Shown here piece after piece: positions 36,189 through 49,184 of a stretch of 64,000 bases of DNA (position 1 is the first letter of the stretch; the number at the start of each line of letters is the position of its first letter). Both the position numbers and the translations under genes were made by a program. The DNA lies in assembly GCF_901709675.1 (NCBI RefSeq), contig NC_051099.1:1054001-1118000 (forward strand), in the 5' to 3' direction. The notes under the pieces were generated by a model. It did no database searches. It was not told the origin of the DNA and saw only the letters and a program-made list of their open reading frames with translations. The stretch comes from Syngnathus acus (Eukaryota > Chordata > Actinopteri > Syngnathiformes > Syngnathidae).

Positions 36189-39100
36189 CTAGCATCCCAT
36201 TTGTTCCGTGTGAAATGAGTTTCCGTGAGCGTATCTGGCATTGCCATTCTCGGGATGCAACGACAGCTCCTCTGTGCTTGTTAGCCCATTGTTGAGTTCT
36301 GAAAGACATACATTATTTTTAATAACAAAGAAAAACCGATTCGCTCTATAGCTGTACTACCTGAAACAATGAGCTTCTCCTTCATGATGTTGACATCCCG
36401 ATTAGATCGAAGCGGCACAGCGCTCAGCATGATCTGCTCGGGGTTACAGTTCTGCATCCCACTCATCCTCCACCTGTTCCATGTTTCAATCATATATTAC
36501 AAGCACGCATTTAAACGTGTTGATGCACACAAAATGGTTGTAAAGGTACAGTTTGTGCATCAAACTGTTTGGTGAAAGGAATGGGTGCCAGGCAGAAAAA
36601 GCACAAGGAGGACAAACAAGGAGAAAGAAACAAAGGCAGGGCAAGGCAGCTGTAGCGGTTACCTGATCATATGATAGCTGACAGATGCCAAGGGGCAGCG
36701 GAGGAAGGTTGCATGCAGATCAGACAGAGTACCGCACAAAATAAGGACATCAGAGGAGAAAGACAGACAGACAGACAGAAAGAAAGAAAGAGGACAGGGG
36801 GGAAAGAGGTTAGAGCGTAGAGGTGAAACATGAAAACATTGACAAGATAAAAGGGGGAGAGTGAAGAAAGAAAAAAAAAACGCACAGTCGCTTTTGAAGC
36901 AGTCGAGTGAAACAAGGTCGGTGGAGTCAGACACAAAATAGGAAGTTACAAATAAGTTGAATTATTGCTAAAACCAAAAACAGTATTAACGTCCCTGCAC
37001 AATGTGTACTTACTTCTGGAAACTGAAAATTATTATGACCACAGCAAGTGAGAGAAGATCTGAGGCGATCCAGATGAAGCGGTAAGCATTCTGACTCTGA
37101 AAGGGGCAGCAAAAAATAATAATAAAAAAATCAAGCGCTTACCAGACAATACCACTAGACAACGCTCTCAACAAATATGTCAGTGTGTGACCTTGCTGCA
37201 ATGGCAGCCATGAGAGTTGTTTACCATGAGCCAGATGGGGTAAGGCACCCTTCGGAGGACTTGGGGGGCATCGGAGGAGACGGAAGGCACCCCGCTACAC
37301 CACAGAAGCGAGTACAGCCACGGCTGGTTCACTGGGAAGACGGTCACGCTCACGTTGTTGGCCAGATACTCCCTGCATGGGGGAAGGAAGTAAGGTACAT
37401 GTCTGCAAAATACATGGGTCGTACATCAATAGCTGTAAAGAGATAACCCAAATTCAGTCATTTTGGCAATTGTTTATTCATTCTAAAGTTATGTTCTTCA
37501 AGATTCGGCCACTTTTCAAATTCCTTACTGTATATCTTTGTGGCTGGCCTTGCTGTAGTGAAGCGTCAGGCTTGTAATGCCCCTTTGCCTTATCTCTGCC
37601 ACTGACAGCTTCTCATTTGTGGTCTGCTGGAACCCCCGGAGCCTCCCCTTGTCCGTGTCAGGGGTCCATGTCACCTGGCACAAACACATGTGAAACAGAT
37701 GGAATACATTGTTATTCACATTCAGAAAATGTCAAATAAAGCACAGTCATTTGGATTCGTTACTAAATAAATAAATACGAAATTGATTGCGGTGGCCCCA
37801 CACCAGCGACACGATATTAAAAGAATTCAGATATACGCAAGAGGGAGCTACAGTCCTCACCCTCTTGTGGGAAATGCCGGCTTTCTGCACAGCCCACATT
37901 GTGTCCGTGAACCAACTCCGAAAGCGAGGGTGGCCTGCGGGGGGCCTTCGGATGTTGAGAAGCACCGAGCCGTTGCCCCTGACTGCCAGACGAAGCATTT
38001 CCAGCAAACTGCAAACCGTCTGGTTGACTATTCTGCTCCGATCCCTCCCGGTTAGCGTCTCTACTGTCCAGTAAGGATCCCTCTAAGAACACAGATACAT
38101 ATCAATGAGTTGCTTTTTACGAGTGCGTATCAATGTGATCCTTTACCTCCAGAAACCAGCGACCTGCGTTAAGGGAACGTAACTCTGTCCAATTGAAGAA
38201 AGCGGCATCATCATGCTGTCTGGCAGGAAAAACCCTGCTAACATCGGTGGTTCGTCTCAAGGTGCCATCTCGCATGAGGAATGGAACGCCATCCATACTA
38301 GAGATAGAAAATTAACTCAAGACTTAAGACCAAGATGAAAATGTCCAAAATGGGAGTTGAATCACCTAAAAGTGACGTCAGCCTCCAGGGAGCTGGCTCC
38401 ATGCTGTAGGGCTCTGTTGAAGGACACCATGGTGTTTTCTGGGGCCAGCTGAGAGATAAACAGACAACATCATCATTATGATTATTTCATGATTTGATTT
38501 ATCGTTACATATTATTTGATAACAGCGACAACAGTAGCCAAAAAAAACACCTCACCATAGGAGCTCCTCGTCGACCGATGACGTCTGGGCGAGGCCTGAG
38601 GTGGCGACTGTCCATTACGCAGGGGCAGGAGAATGTGAGCGGTGCCAAATAAAGGGCCATCACAATGATGATGTAGGTGATTAACACCATCATCTGGAAA
38701 TCTAAGACAGAGGCGTGAGCTTTATGGATTATGCTTCATCAACGTAGAGGCTTAGCATGTGTTGGCTGGAGGAATTGTTAAGCCGTTTAAATCCTACTAC
38801 ATGAGTTGACAGTAGATGTGAAAAACAGATCCACACACAAAAAGGATCATTTTAATCACGTCACTGTTTGAGAAGAAAAAAAAACATAGCTCTTCTACTT
38901 TCTGGTCTGGATGAAATTGAAGCAAACACTTACTAGATCTTTCTCTGCGAACAACATAAGCGGCAACCAGCCAGCTAAGAGCTGTGACTGTTGTGAGAGC
39001 GCCAATGTGAAGGAATGGTGCTGTGAACTAAAAGAAGAACACAAAATAAGTGACAGTCAAATCTTTTTGTGGCCATAATAAACAATTCAAGTCTTTTTTT

Positions 39101-41250
39101 TCCTATGTCATTTTGTTTGGAGTATAAACAAACCTGCAGAGACACTAGCAGGACGTCCCACTCATCCGCCCATATGTCATCAACAGACACAACACCAGAG
39201 ATCGTAGTGACAAGTGTAGCCAGCACTCCCATCTGACAAAATGAGCTCATTGAAAAAACTTCCAAATAAAGCAAAGCTATACTATATAGTAACTCACTAC
39301 ACCTTGTGGAGCCAGTAGAGATTCAGCTGTTGTCCCAAGGATATGTGGAAAAATGCCAAGATCTAATGAAGAAAAATTTTGTTGTGTTTAATGAATGTTT
39401 ATTATTATTTATTGATGATTTTTATTCAGGCCCTCTCACCACCAAGACTGAAATGTAGCTGAATCCCACGGTGGTGCTTGCAAGGATGGGGATGGTCTCA
39501 TCCCTCCATTCACCAGAGCGGTTATACACTGACCTGCAATTTCAACAGAATCACAAAATCATTCCAAACAATTCGAAAATAACATGAGGGGTGTTGAAAA
39601 GCGGACTCACCAGTTGAACTCGTCAAAATCATTTTGAGCCGCCAACCAGAAGTAGGCCCAAATAAGAAGCAGGAGAAAGGAGCTGCACAAGAGGATAAAC
39701 CACAAACACTCCCACTGTAAAAAAAGAAAATAAATCAATCATAATCATCTTTGTGCATCTGACAATTCCATTTGCAATCGTATGGCTTCTTCAAATGTGT
39801 TTGTTTTTCAACATATTATAAAGCGACATGAAGGAGAGCTTGTCCAGCACTCAAGGACTCGCTCGCTCAATAGTTAACAGGATCAGGAGGTAATTCCATA
39901 TGAAAGGAGAGCGAGGCAATGATAGGTCACTTAACACGTCCTGTTGACCAGTGATCAGCTTTGGTACCTCACCAGCTTACGTAAGACACTGGGAGGTAAT
40001 TAGAAGAAAAATGTGTTCATCCAAAAATCTACGAAAAGTACGGTCTTACCCTGGAGGTGTCGTCTTGCGAGCGCTGGTAGCGTTTCCAACGACAACCGTA
40101 GATGCCGGTGACAAAGGACACAAGCACTTGCTTTTCATAGACCTGCAAGGGTTGGTGTTTCACCATGCTCCTTTAGCCACAACGCACCAGCAGTTTCTTA
40201 GCATCCCACACAGACCTGGGAACCCTGAAGAACACCAAAAAGGCGGTGCGCCACCCTTGTTTACAAAATACCTTTTCTTTCTCAACACAAATGACTGAAT
40301 GATTTGTTTTCACATATTTGTGCCTGTATTTATTTCAAGTCTAGATAGAGTAATACAAAACAAATGACCTTGTAACATCATGTTAGGAAAGGTTTGTTTA
40401 ACACAAAACAAGATTGTGGTGACAACACTACTTTGTTTGGGGTAGAAACCTCAGAGTAGGGAAAGCGAAATACACAGCGAAATTTAAAGGTGTGTGTGAT
40501 AAAATTGCATGAAAAGCAAATGAGGGAATAATAATAATCAATTATATTTTCCAAACTGTAAATAATGCCACCACCATTTGCAACCAAATGGATGGAATAA
40601 TGAAGAATATGAATCATGATTACAATCATTAACCAAGACTCAAGAAGATCAATGACAGAGAACAAAAGACCATTATATCAGTCTGGTCATTTATTTCTGT
40701 CACTTTTTTTAGTCTTTCATTATTCACTCCTTCATAAAAATTGTATAACCTACACATTAGGGATGTTCAATAATAGCACTTTTTGTCTCGACTGATGCCA
40801 GTAGCTGACACACTGATAGCGAGTACCGATGCATCTAGTGCTTTTGAAATGAAAAGTGATCATTCTAGGAACAATGACAAATTTTTTATAGAATATTTTA
40901 AGCTTGGATTCAATTGCTATGCATGTGTGATGATGCCATTAACTCAATATTTCTTTGAAAACATGTACATAGAACATCAGCCATTCATTTTCATCTTGCA
41001 TGCATGCATGCATGAAATCTCTTTTCACTCACTTGCCATTAATCACCACATTGCATGCCATCATTCTAATGTTGAGGTCTGATACAGTAAAACATCATGA
41101 AAACCAAATTGCAAGGCTTAATTCTAATTATAAATGAGAAGCTCGAAGAGATCATCTAAAGGGGCAATGGAGTTTTCTTACCTGAAAACAGGAAGACTTG
41201 AAGACGTCCAAATGTCTTGCAAGATTCAAGCCCTCGGGTGTTGTTGACAT
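36189..41250 (-). CDS. gdpd5: GDPD5/GDE2-type glycerophosphodiester phosphodiesterase lacking both catalytic His
   Basis: Six-transmembrane GDPD ectoenzyme family; GDE2 cleaves GPI anchors and drives motor-neuron differentiation. Sixteen exons: 41182-41250, 40050-40142, 39611-39714, 39440-39533, 39303-39362, 39134-39232, 38934-39027, 38556-38701, 38366-38448, 38147-38297, 37861-38082, 37529-37674, 37225-37372, 37014-37096, 36361-36473, 36189-36298. All junctions keep phase and give 604 aa (human GDPD5 605). GDPD5 marks: TGIYGCRWKRYQRS near residue 42, about five hydrophobic helices before the GDPD domain, FIWIASDLLSLAVVIIIF near 510, and NPEQIMLSA with NIMKEKLI near the end. In the GDPD domain APENT (254-259) and the E-A-D metal-site pair (275, 277) are kept, but GHRG reads G-R-R-G (Arg248) and LMHD reads L-M-R-D (Arg290). 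Human positions would be 233 and 275. Likely inactive as an esterase, or altered. GDPD2/GDPD4 are less likely. Confidence 0.9.
36762..36790. repeat. GACA/GAAA tetranucleotide repeat
   Basis: Short run of GACA followed by GAAA units in the last-but-one intron of gdpd5. Confidence 0.85.
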
Positions 41251-42526
41251 GACGTCGTTATTTCAAAGTCCATTTGAACTTGCTCCAATCAGACGTGAGC
41301 CCAAAAACGCTCAATGCCCCCCCCAAATACAAAAGAGTTGGAAAGCTTGCATTCATGTGTTTTCTTCTAATCTTTTGTTAAATAGCTGTTGCTCTGGAGA
41401 CAGACGCAAGTGCACCTCTCATTTGCGCGTAATCCGCTCCTCCGTGTGGGGGAGGAGCTATGGCGCACACCATTTACTCTCATTAGATAAGATTAGATTG
41501 AAATTTAAAAATGTACTTGATTCAATGGTCAAAGATTTATTCCATGTTATTTCTTCTTTAAGTCTCTTAACGCAGGAAAATATATGATTATAATTAATAT
41601 TATATATAATTACTGCATTTTTCCTTCAAATGTAACCACAAAGTAAAAAATATTTGAACCTTAATTGTCCTTTGGTTCTGGAATGACCCATGTCGTAAAA
41701 CAAAACCAATTGGCTGATCTGTTTAATGAATGATGTCCAACAGGTGGACGGACGCTGATAAGTGAGATTGTTCTTCCTACCACTTTTGAATGTTGACATG
41801 TAGGATGGAGGTAATCATTAGTGTTAAGGGATTTCTTGTGTTGTGAGCCAAGTTAAAGGTGCAGAATGGAATGTTTAATAACAGAGAAATGATTTCATTA
41901 AACTTCACTCTAGGGTTAGGGTTAGATGGCAAACAGGTCGAGTAGTTGAGTCAGCTCGTCTTGTAAGAGATCTATTCCGAGAAGAACAGTCAGAGATTAA
42001 CCCTTAGCTTTAGGTCAGATCCTTCTAATCCCAAACATTGTACATGCACCAGTGAGGGCCACTTCACGGTCTGTGGGACTCACTCAAGTCAGTAGTAGCA
42101 ATGTAATACCGCTTGTCCACTTTTGGGTCAACTGCAGACTGTCCCATCAGATTTAGGGCGAGTTAAACCATAGATGAAAATTATGAGGCATTATTCACAT
42201 TAACATTAGAGACAATTTCCCAAACATGCATGATGATGATGATAATCATAATAATAACGATGTTGATGAATGATAATAATGTGGAACTGCATTATTAATA
42301 CTGCAAACTTGACTCAATTTATTCATTGCTCTTTGTGGACCTCTTGTGGTAATATTAATCGAGCCAGCAGAGGGCACTTGAAACTTTTCTACCTTCCTGG
42401 AGAATTCAAACAAAGTCATTCATTCAAATCTGTTGTGTGCTTCCAGTTTAATTCAGTTGGAAATATAAAAGCCGAAATTAAAAATGCAAAGACTGCAAAA
42501 GAATTGTCACTTTCAGTTCTGTCTCT

Positions 42527-42539
42527 TGACCTTTGCCCT
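42527..42539 (-). promoter_or_regulatory. DR1 nuclear-receptor site
   Basis: TGACCT-T-TGCCCT on the plus strand, i.e. AGGGCA-A-AGGTCA, a PPAR/HNF4-type DR1 with near-consensus half-sites. It lies 1.4 kb upstream of the serpinh1 start codon and 1.3 kb upstream of gdpd5 on the other strand. Confidence 0.35.
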
Positions 42540-43305
42540 TCACATCTGGGCTGAATAATGCAAGCTATAGCTGGGGGACACTCCTGACAAGGTGGCTGCA
42601 GTGAAGGCCTGGCAAATCATTTCCAGCTAGAAAAGCTGTGATCATCTGGAGGACAATTTGTCAATGAAAACGATTTAAAAACACATTTAGTTGCAAGGCC
42701 TGATGTACTTCAACACAAATAAATAAGATGCATGAGAAGAGTAGCAGTCTACCGGACACACATCCGCTTCTTCTGCAACTTCCTGCATGTCCTGCTTGAA
42801 AAATCCACAACAACTCCTGCAGTCGGGGGGATGGGCACAGTGGGAAATATGGAACGAGAATGTTCACTTGCCAAAGTTCGTATTCCCAGAAGAACCAGCT
42901 GGAAGAATACATACTCAAGAGGCTTGTGTACTTTTCAGAGACGAATGAATACATTCCATGAATAAAGTCAACTTCATGTTTTGCTTTAACATATATGGTC
43001 CTACAAAAAACAATCCAGGGTGTCTGACTGCTCTTGTAGTCCAGCAATTGAGGGCTTTAGGACCTAGCAGGGGGGCGGGGAGGATTCTTCTCCTCCTGCC
43101 CTTGGATACATGGGCGGGACATCGTGGAAACAAGACTCCAGCGCAGGGATTTTTGTTCACTGAAAACTGAGTTGGAATCCTGCAACTCTTTCATCAACAT
43201 TTGACTTCAGAAAAGAAACATTCGAAAGAGTCCGACTTGTGTTTGGAAAGAGATTTGGAGCGAGCATTGGAATTGCTGAAAAGGCCTAATAAGGTAAGAT
43301 ACAAG

Positions 43306-43313
43306 TATAAATA
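43306..43313 (+). promoter_or_regulatory. TATA box, candidate serpinh1 promoter
   Basis: TATAAATA followed by GAGGGAGGGGA, 650 bp upstream of the serpinh1 start codon. The start site would fall near 43335-43345. I could not assign the matching first-exon donor with confidence. Confidence 0.4.
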
Positions 43314-43962
43314 GAGGGAGGGGATCGAGTATTGTGAGGAGTGTTATTGCCCAGGCATGCATGTGGAAAGAGATCACAAGTTAAGATTGAAATATGCACT
43401 AGTGATGCCATTGTAGGCATTTGGGAACTATTCTACATTGAAAATCGAGTTGAAGTACACAGCAGAGACAAAGTCAATCACTTTGACTTACAATTGAAAC
43501 ATATTGCACATATTTAGTCTTTGTATGACTTTCAAAATGGTTTTCCAGAAATGTGATTATTGATTATAATAGTCTCAGCTAATAAAAAAAAAAAAAAATA
43601 AAATAATAATAATAGTTAACCCAAGGCTCTGAGACCTAAATTGACCTGGGTTTGGGCTAAGATACACCCAGCTGCTGTCTACGTGGCTGTTATGTAATAC
43701 TTTTCTCCAGAGATCTTTGAATTGCATGTCTAACCCACTATCCCAGATATTATTTTCTAAATATATCTCAGAGGAAAAACGAGCATTTGCTGGAGCGCAG
43801 GCCATAATTGTGCTTTTCTTGTATATTCCTAAAGATGAACACAATTTTGTGCATTCAATAAAATTGGATTTTTCCGATATTATACAGTTCGAGCTATTTG
43901 GCCTTTTATCCTTTCATTTTCCCCTTTCTTCTTCATGTCTTCTCACTTCTAGACTTTTCACC

Positions 43963-45637
43963 ATGTGGATACATTTGGTAGCGCTGGCCCTCCTGGCCAC
44001 AGCAGCATCGGCCGCCACGGCCGAATCCGCCGACAAAGTCCTGAGTAAAGCCGCCACCACGTTGGCTGACAACAGCGCCAACTTAGCCTTCAGTCTTTAC
44101 CAAGAAATGGCAAAGGAGAAAAATGTGGAAAACATCCTTATTTCTCCTGTGGTGGTGGCCTCCTCATTGGGTCTGGTGGCCCTTGGAGGAAAAGCCTCGA
44201 CTGCTTCTCAAGTCAAAAGTGTTCTGAATGCAGCCAAAGTGACAGACGAGCGGCTGCATTCCGGCTTGGCCGAGCTCCTGAGCGAGGTGAGCGACCCCGA
44301 GGCACGTAACGTCACCTGGAAGATGAGCAAGCGTCTGTATGGACCCAACACTGTTAAATTTGTGGATGCCTTTGTGAAAAGCAGCAAAAAACATTACAAT
44401 TGTGACAACTCCAAAATCAACTTCAAAGATAAGAAAAGTGCTTTGAATGCCATCAATGAATGGGCTGCTAAGTCCACTGATGGCAAAGTGCCTGAAGTCA
44501 CAAAGGTTGTAGAACAGACTGATGGTGCCATGATCATCGACGCTATGTTTTTCAAACGTAAGTAGAAATATTGATCATAGTATTTGATCCATTTATCTTC
44601 TATGCAGCTTCTTCTCACTTGGGTCACGGGTGCGCTGGAACCAACCGAGCTGACTTTGGGATGCAGGTTACCTCATCAAAACAAATGAAATAGCGAAACT
44701 ATTTTTTTTCTTTCTGTTATTTGATGGACGCTATGCCCCCGTGACCCAACGTCAGAAAAGCGGAAGGATGGATGGTTTAACGGATATTAGAATTTACTTT
44801 TTTTTTTTTAAAGCTCACTGGGATGAGCAGTTCCATCCCAAGATGGTTGACAAGCGTGGATTCATGGCCTCCCATAGCCACACTGTTTCAATAGAGATGA
44901 TGCACCGCACAGGTAGTTCGGCAGTGTAGAATTCAACAGCATCTTATGAAATGTCTGGATTTGAAATCAAAATATTGTTTTATTTGGATTCACCACAATG
45001 TTATCATTTGTTTTACCAGGCTTTTACGACTTCTACGACGACGCGACCAATAATGTGTTGATTCTGAACATGCCGCTGGCTCATAAGAAGTCTAGTGGGG
45101 TGTTCATCATGCCACATCAAGTGGAAAGTCTGGAGAGAGTTGAGAAAATGTTGAACAAGAAGCAGCTGGATAGTTGGCTGAGTAAGCTGCAGCAGACACC
45201 AGTGGCTTTGTCAATGCCCAAAGTGAGCATGGAAGTCAGTCACAACTTGCAGGTACGTAATTATCAGCAACTTAACAAATACATTTGAAATAGTTCATCC
45301 TGCATGATCTACGTATCTGTCCATTCGTCCTTAGAAACATCTTGACAAGTTGGGCCTGACAGAGGCAGTGAACAAATCCAAAGCAGACTTGTCCAACATC
45401 TCTGGGAAAAAGGACCTCTACCTGTCCAGCGTCTTCCATGCAGCCACCATGGAACTGTCCACGGAAGGAAATGAGATGGACACGAGCATATTTAGCTCTG
45501 ACAAGCTGAAGTCCCCCAAACTTTTTTATGTCGACCATCCTTTCATCTTCTTGGTCAAGGACAAGAAGACCAACTCCATCTTGTTTATTGGCAGGATGGT
45601 CAGGCCAAAGGGAGAAAAGATGAGGGATGAATTATAA
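43963..45637 (+). CDS. serpinh1: Serpin H1 (HSP47), collagen chaperone of the ER
   Basis: Non-inhibitory serpin that binds procollagen in the endoplasmic reticulum and is recycled from the Golgi. Four coding exons (43963-44557, 44814-44912, 45020-45252, 45335-45637), all in phase, give 409 aa; human SERPINH1 has 418. Visible marks: N-terminal signal peptide [17 protein letters not shown], serpin helices with [15 protein letters not shown] and [20 protein letters not shown], a glycosylation site NVTW, breach-region [37 protein letters not shown], and strand [16 protein letters not shown] near the end. The last four residues are RDEL, the ER-retrieval signal typical of HSP47. An AATAAA at 45844-45849 is the likely poly(A) signal. 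Fish carry two copies (serpinh1a and serpinh1b) and I cannot tell which one this is. It is next to gdpd5, as in human 11q13. Confidence 0.97.
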
Positions 45638-46175
45638 CCACATGCCGACTTGTCTTTATTTACGTGTGTGAGTGTGCGCGTGTGCATGTGTGTGTGAGAG
45701 ATAGTTAGTTAGTTAAGTACATTCCTGTCACACACTGATACCATTCCACAAGCATTTGAAAAGGAGTGTCTTTATTCAGAGCATCCTTTAAGACGGTATC
45801 ATTGGTGCAACGTTGTCAAATGACTTTGAATACAATTTACTTGAATAAAATAAAAAAGGCTGTCTCGGTGTGCCAGTCTAATACGGTTTGTCAAATACAG
45901 TTTGAATTTTGAAAAGGTGATGAAGCTTCGTTGTTTGTCTTGACATTTCAGTTTCAAATATGACCAAGAGGTATTCATCCAAGGTTTTTCATTGTTCTTC
46001 ATTGGGCGGGTTTGTGGAATGCTGGAATTTGAATAAGATCTTTTTTTTCCACAATGTCCCCTAGGCAAATTTTCAATCTGAATGAGAAAGAAAATATTTG
46101 GCGACCTCTAGTGTACAGTATGCATAGCACTGGCGAGCAGTACACGTCAAATGACACTAGAGGGACGTGGAGCAA

Positions 46176-46183
46176 TGACGTCA
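46176..46183. promoter_or_regulatory. CRE palindrome in the acer3 promoter region
   Basis: Perfect TGACGTCA 119 bp upstream of the acer3 start codon in a CpG-containing stretch (about 46170-46310). It fits a CREB/ATF site near the transcription start; inference only. Confidence 0.4.
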
Positions 46184-46301
46184 CACGCCCCAATGTGCTG
46201 AACTGCTTCCCATCTCCAGCTGTCATAGGCCGCGTTCGCGCAACGGGGATGGGACTCCAAATCCGTTAGTGGCCGCCCGCACCAACTCCTCCGCTCCCAT
46301 C

Positions 46302-49184
46302 ATGGCTCCCTCGTTGGACAGGCACGGATACTGGGGGCGGCCCACTTCCACGCTCGACTGGTGCGAAGAGAATTATGTCGTCTCATACTACATCGCCGAA
46401 TTCTGTGAGTAACACAATAGGTTCATGCGTCAACACAATGCATGTGTTTTTTTTTTATTTGTCATCGAAATGCGATGCAAGCTTGATATTCACACGACAT
46501 TGAACATACCACCAGAGTCGGCGACTACAATATGTCCGTCCCACGCAAAAAAGGTGCATTTCTGCTGCATTAATATTCCCCATGTCATTTCCGCTCATTC
46601 GTAAACGTGCAGGCTGGTGTTCCGCCGCGACCATGACACAAAGAAAGCAAAAAGCAAAAACAGGTTTCTCAAGAAACAATAGCAGCAGGATCTGAGCTGG
46701 CTCGGATGTTCTTCGTGATAACAGCCCATTTTGAACAAGCCATTGTTGACTATACTTGGCCACTTTATTAGATGCACCATTGGCAATTATGCAACCACTT
46801 AGTGCCCAACTACGCATCTAGAATAATACAAATAACTACCTCCCTAATCAAACTGTGCAAGTATAGTAATGGTACCCAAAATTGGATTAAAAAAATAAAA
46901 TAAAATCCCAAAAGCCACGTTTTGTTCACCCCCCCGCCCCTTTCTGTCAGTTGGAGCTTTTGTTTATACAGATGACACAGGGATTGTGCTTCAGCATGGT
47001 AACGGTCATTCAGGTAACAATGACTACCTGGAATGCAGCGATGTTTTAAAAGCGATAAAGAATATACTCCAAATCTTTGTCTTGAATCAAATGTGTGCCA
47101 TTCTTCTACATGGTTCATTGCAAAGTAACCAAGTAATTGTATGATACAGATAATACATGTATTTAGTCACTAACCAAAGTCTATCAGATCAGTCACCTGC
47201 AGTTCTAAGTAGAATGTGTCAGTTGAGAAAACACTCGAGGTGTTCTGCTTTTCAAACTGATAAGGTCTTGTTTGCACATCACCGCACCCAGGTAGAAACA
47301 TGATTTTTTTTTTTTTTTTAGATCTCCACTGCACTTGTAATAAATCAGTCTAGTCCAAAGTTATTGATTGATTTAGCATACAAAGACAATAATAGAGTTG
47401 TGGAAGTTTTCCTCAGATAGCTAGCAAGATTTTGTCATACGTCAAAGCAGTCCTTGAACTGTCACCATCTTCACAATCTTGATGCACTGGTTTGCTTGCC
47501 TGCGCAGGGAACACTGTAAGCAACCTGATTATGATTCTTCCTCCCATTTGCGGGGCCATCCAGACATTTCGCCATGGCCTTGAGTTGTGCTACATCTTCT
47601 CTTTCCTTGGACTTGCAGGTCAGTCCTTTTCATGACTGTTTTAAAAAGATGCTCAAGTCATCGTAAGGTTGCGTAAAGGCTCCAGTGACTTTTTCCTTGT
47701 GCCACTCAGCTGTCGGTGTTGGTTCCTGGTGCTTCCACATGACACTGCTCTATGAAATGCAGGTAAGCAAGTCAAAGTGATGGTCAGCGTTGCACAATAT
47801 AAATCGTGCACTGAGGCAACTATTCATTTATTTGAGGAAAAAAAATCAAATTCTACGTCGATAACACAATGCATGCTTTGTTGACTGCCATTTGCAGCTG
47901 CTGGACGAGTTGCCAATGATTTACAGCACGTGTGTCTTTGTCTACTGTCTGTAAGTGGCTCCAGCTTTCAGGCTTTTAAAGATTCCCAATACAGTGGACA
48001 CATAAGAACATTGCATCTATTATTTTCTAGATACGAGTGCTTCAAACAAGGGAACAGCATTAGCTGGTTTCCTGTTGCGTTATTATTCATCTTCAGCGTC
48101 ACAGTAACTGTGGTGAGTATTTATTATCACTTTGTTGGCTCTTGTTGCATTTTTCCCAAATGGATTTTTTGTTGCAGGTCTATTTACAGTGGAAGGAACC
48201 AGTGTTTCACCAAGTGAGTTTGTCTTCCGCTCTGTGATCTTGCTTGTTTGCTTTTGGGGCTCAGTGTGCCTTCACTTTCTTGTACTTCTTAAATAAACAT
48301 GGAAAACTCATTCCCTGCCATTGACGGCGATAGACGCCAAAGCTTCTATCTTCAAATGAGCAGAGCTACCAATGAATAGAGCTGCTTTTCAGAATGACTT
48401 GTCTTTTTCAGGTCATGTACGGCGCTTTAGTCGCGTGTCTGGTGTTGCGATCGGTCTTCATTGTTACATGGTAAGTTGGCCGAGTCGATTATTTGCATTG
48501 GAAATCTCGTCTCGTTAATATTACGAAAATAACAATTTGCCTTTTGTCTCATTTGCAGGGTGTACCCATGGTTACGGCCTTTGTGTTACACCTCCTTGGG
48601 TATATTTCTGTTAGGCTTTCTTCTGTGGAACATTGACAATATTTTCTGTGACTCCTTAAGGTGACTGTTTCTAATGTATCGTGGCTCTAATTGCACTCCA
48701 GTTATTTTCCAAATGGTCATATGACTGTCTTGTTGCTTACTGCATGGTAGAGCCAGTAGACAAAGACTGCCCCCTGGTGTCGGAGTGGTGACACAGTTCC
48801 ATGCCTGGTGGCACATCTTCACAGGCTTGGGCTCGTATCTGCACATACTTCTCAGGTACACGCCTCGCTCACATTACTGCTGTGATGAAACATGTCCAAG
48901 CTCATTCACGTGTTTTTTTTCCCCCTTATTTTCAGTTTGCAAATCAGAACAACCTACCTCAAGTACAGACCAAAAGTAAAGGTATGTTGATTATTATAGG
49001 CAAAGGCCCCCAAGTTTTGATTGCATTTTCTTGTCATCTTTAATACTTCACTTATATGACAGTTTGCTGTATTTTCAATGTTAACAACAATTGAAAAATT
49101 GATTCATTTGCAAATGTCCCCTTTATTTAGTTTTTATGTGGAGTTTGGCCCACTCTTCATGTTGAACCACAAAGGACAAGCTGA
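46302..49184 (+). CDS. acer3: Alkaline ceramidase 3
   Basis: Seven-transmembrane Golgi/ER hydrolase that cuts unsaturated long-chain ceramide and phytoceramide into sphingoid base and fatty acid. Eleven exons: 46302-46404, 47508-47618, 47710-47762, 47898-47950, 48031-48112, 48178-48213, 48412-48470, 48559-48660, 48751-48855, 48936-48981, 49131-49184. All phases fit and give 267 aa, the same length as human ACER3. The calcium-site motif [10 protein letters not shown] is near residue 20; the zinc/catalytic region [20 protein letters not shown] carries Ser, His and Asp; [18 protein letters not shown] has the two remaining zinc His residues. The end KYRPKVKFLCGVWP matches ACER3 rather than ACER1 or ACER2. 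An AATAAA at 50353-50358 would give a 3' UTR of about 1.2 kb. Start chosen at the first ATG, which opens with MAPS-DR-GYWG as in the family. All catalytic residues are intact. Confidence 0.97.
48309..48340. repeat. Fragment of a dispersed fish repeat
   Basis: CCCTGCCATTGACGGCGATA followed by GACGCCAA in an acer3 intron. It matches, from memory, one end of the repeat whose other end is seen at 9738-9807. Class unknown. Confidence 0.4.

Larger units (their letters stand above)
41251..43962. promoter_or_regulatory. Head-to-head upstream region of gdpd5 and serpinh1
   Basis: 2.7 kb separates the gdpd5 start codon (minus) from the serpinh1 start codon (plus). CpG content rises at about 41405-41470, close to gdpd5. 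A DR1 site lies at 42527-42539. A canonical TATAAATA is at 43306-43313, and an acceptor at 43951/43952 shows that serpinh1 has at least one upstream untranslated exon; CTAATAAG followed by GTAAGA at 43293/43294 is a candidate donor, although it lies before the TATA box. No coding exon is seen inside. Confidence 0.5.

Noticed and set aside
41911-41925. Interstitial telomeric repeat (AGGGTTAGGGTTAG)
   Set aside because: Only about two units; too short to mean a fusion point.
43190-43240. Heat-shock element upstream of serpinh1 (AGAAAAGAAACATTCGAAAG)
   Set aside because: The GAA and TTC blocks do not keep the 5-bp spacing of a functional HSE.
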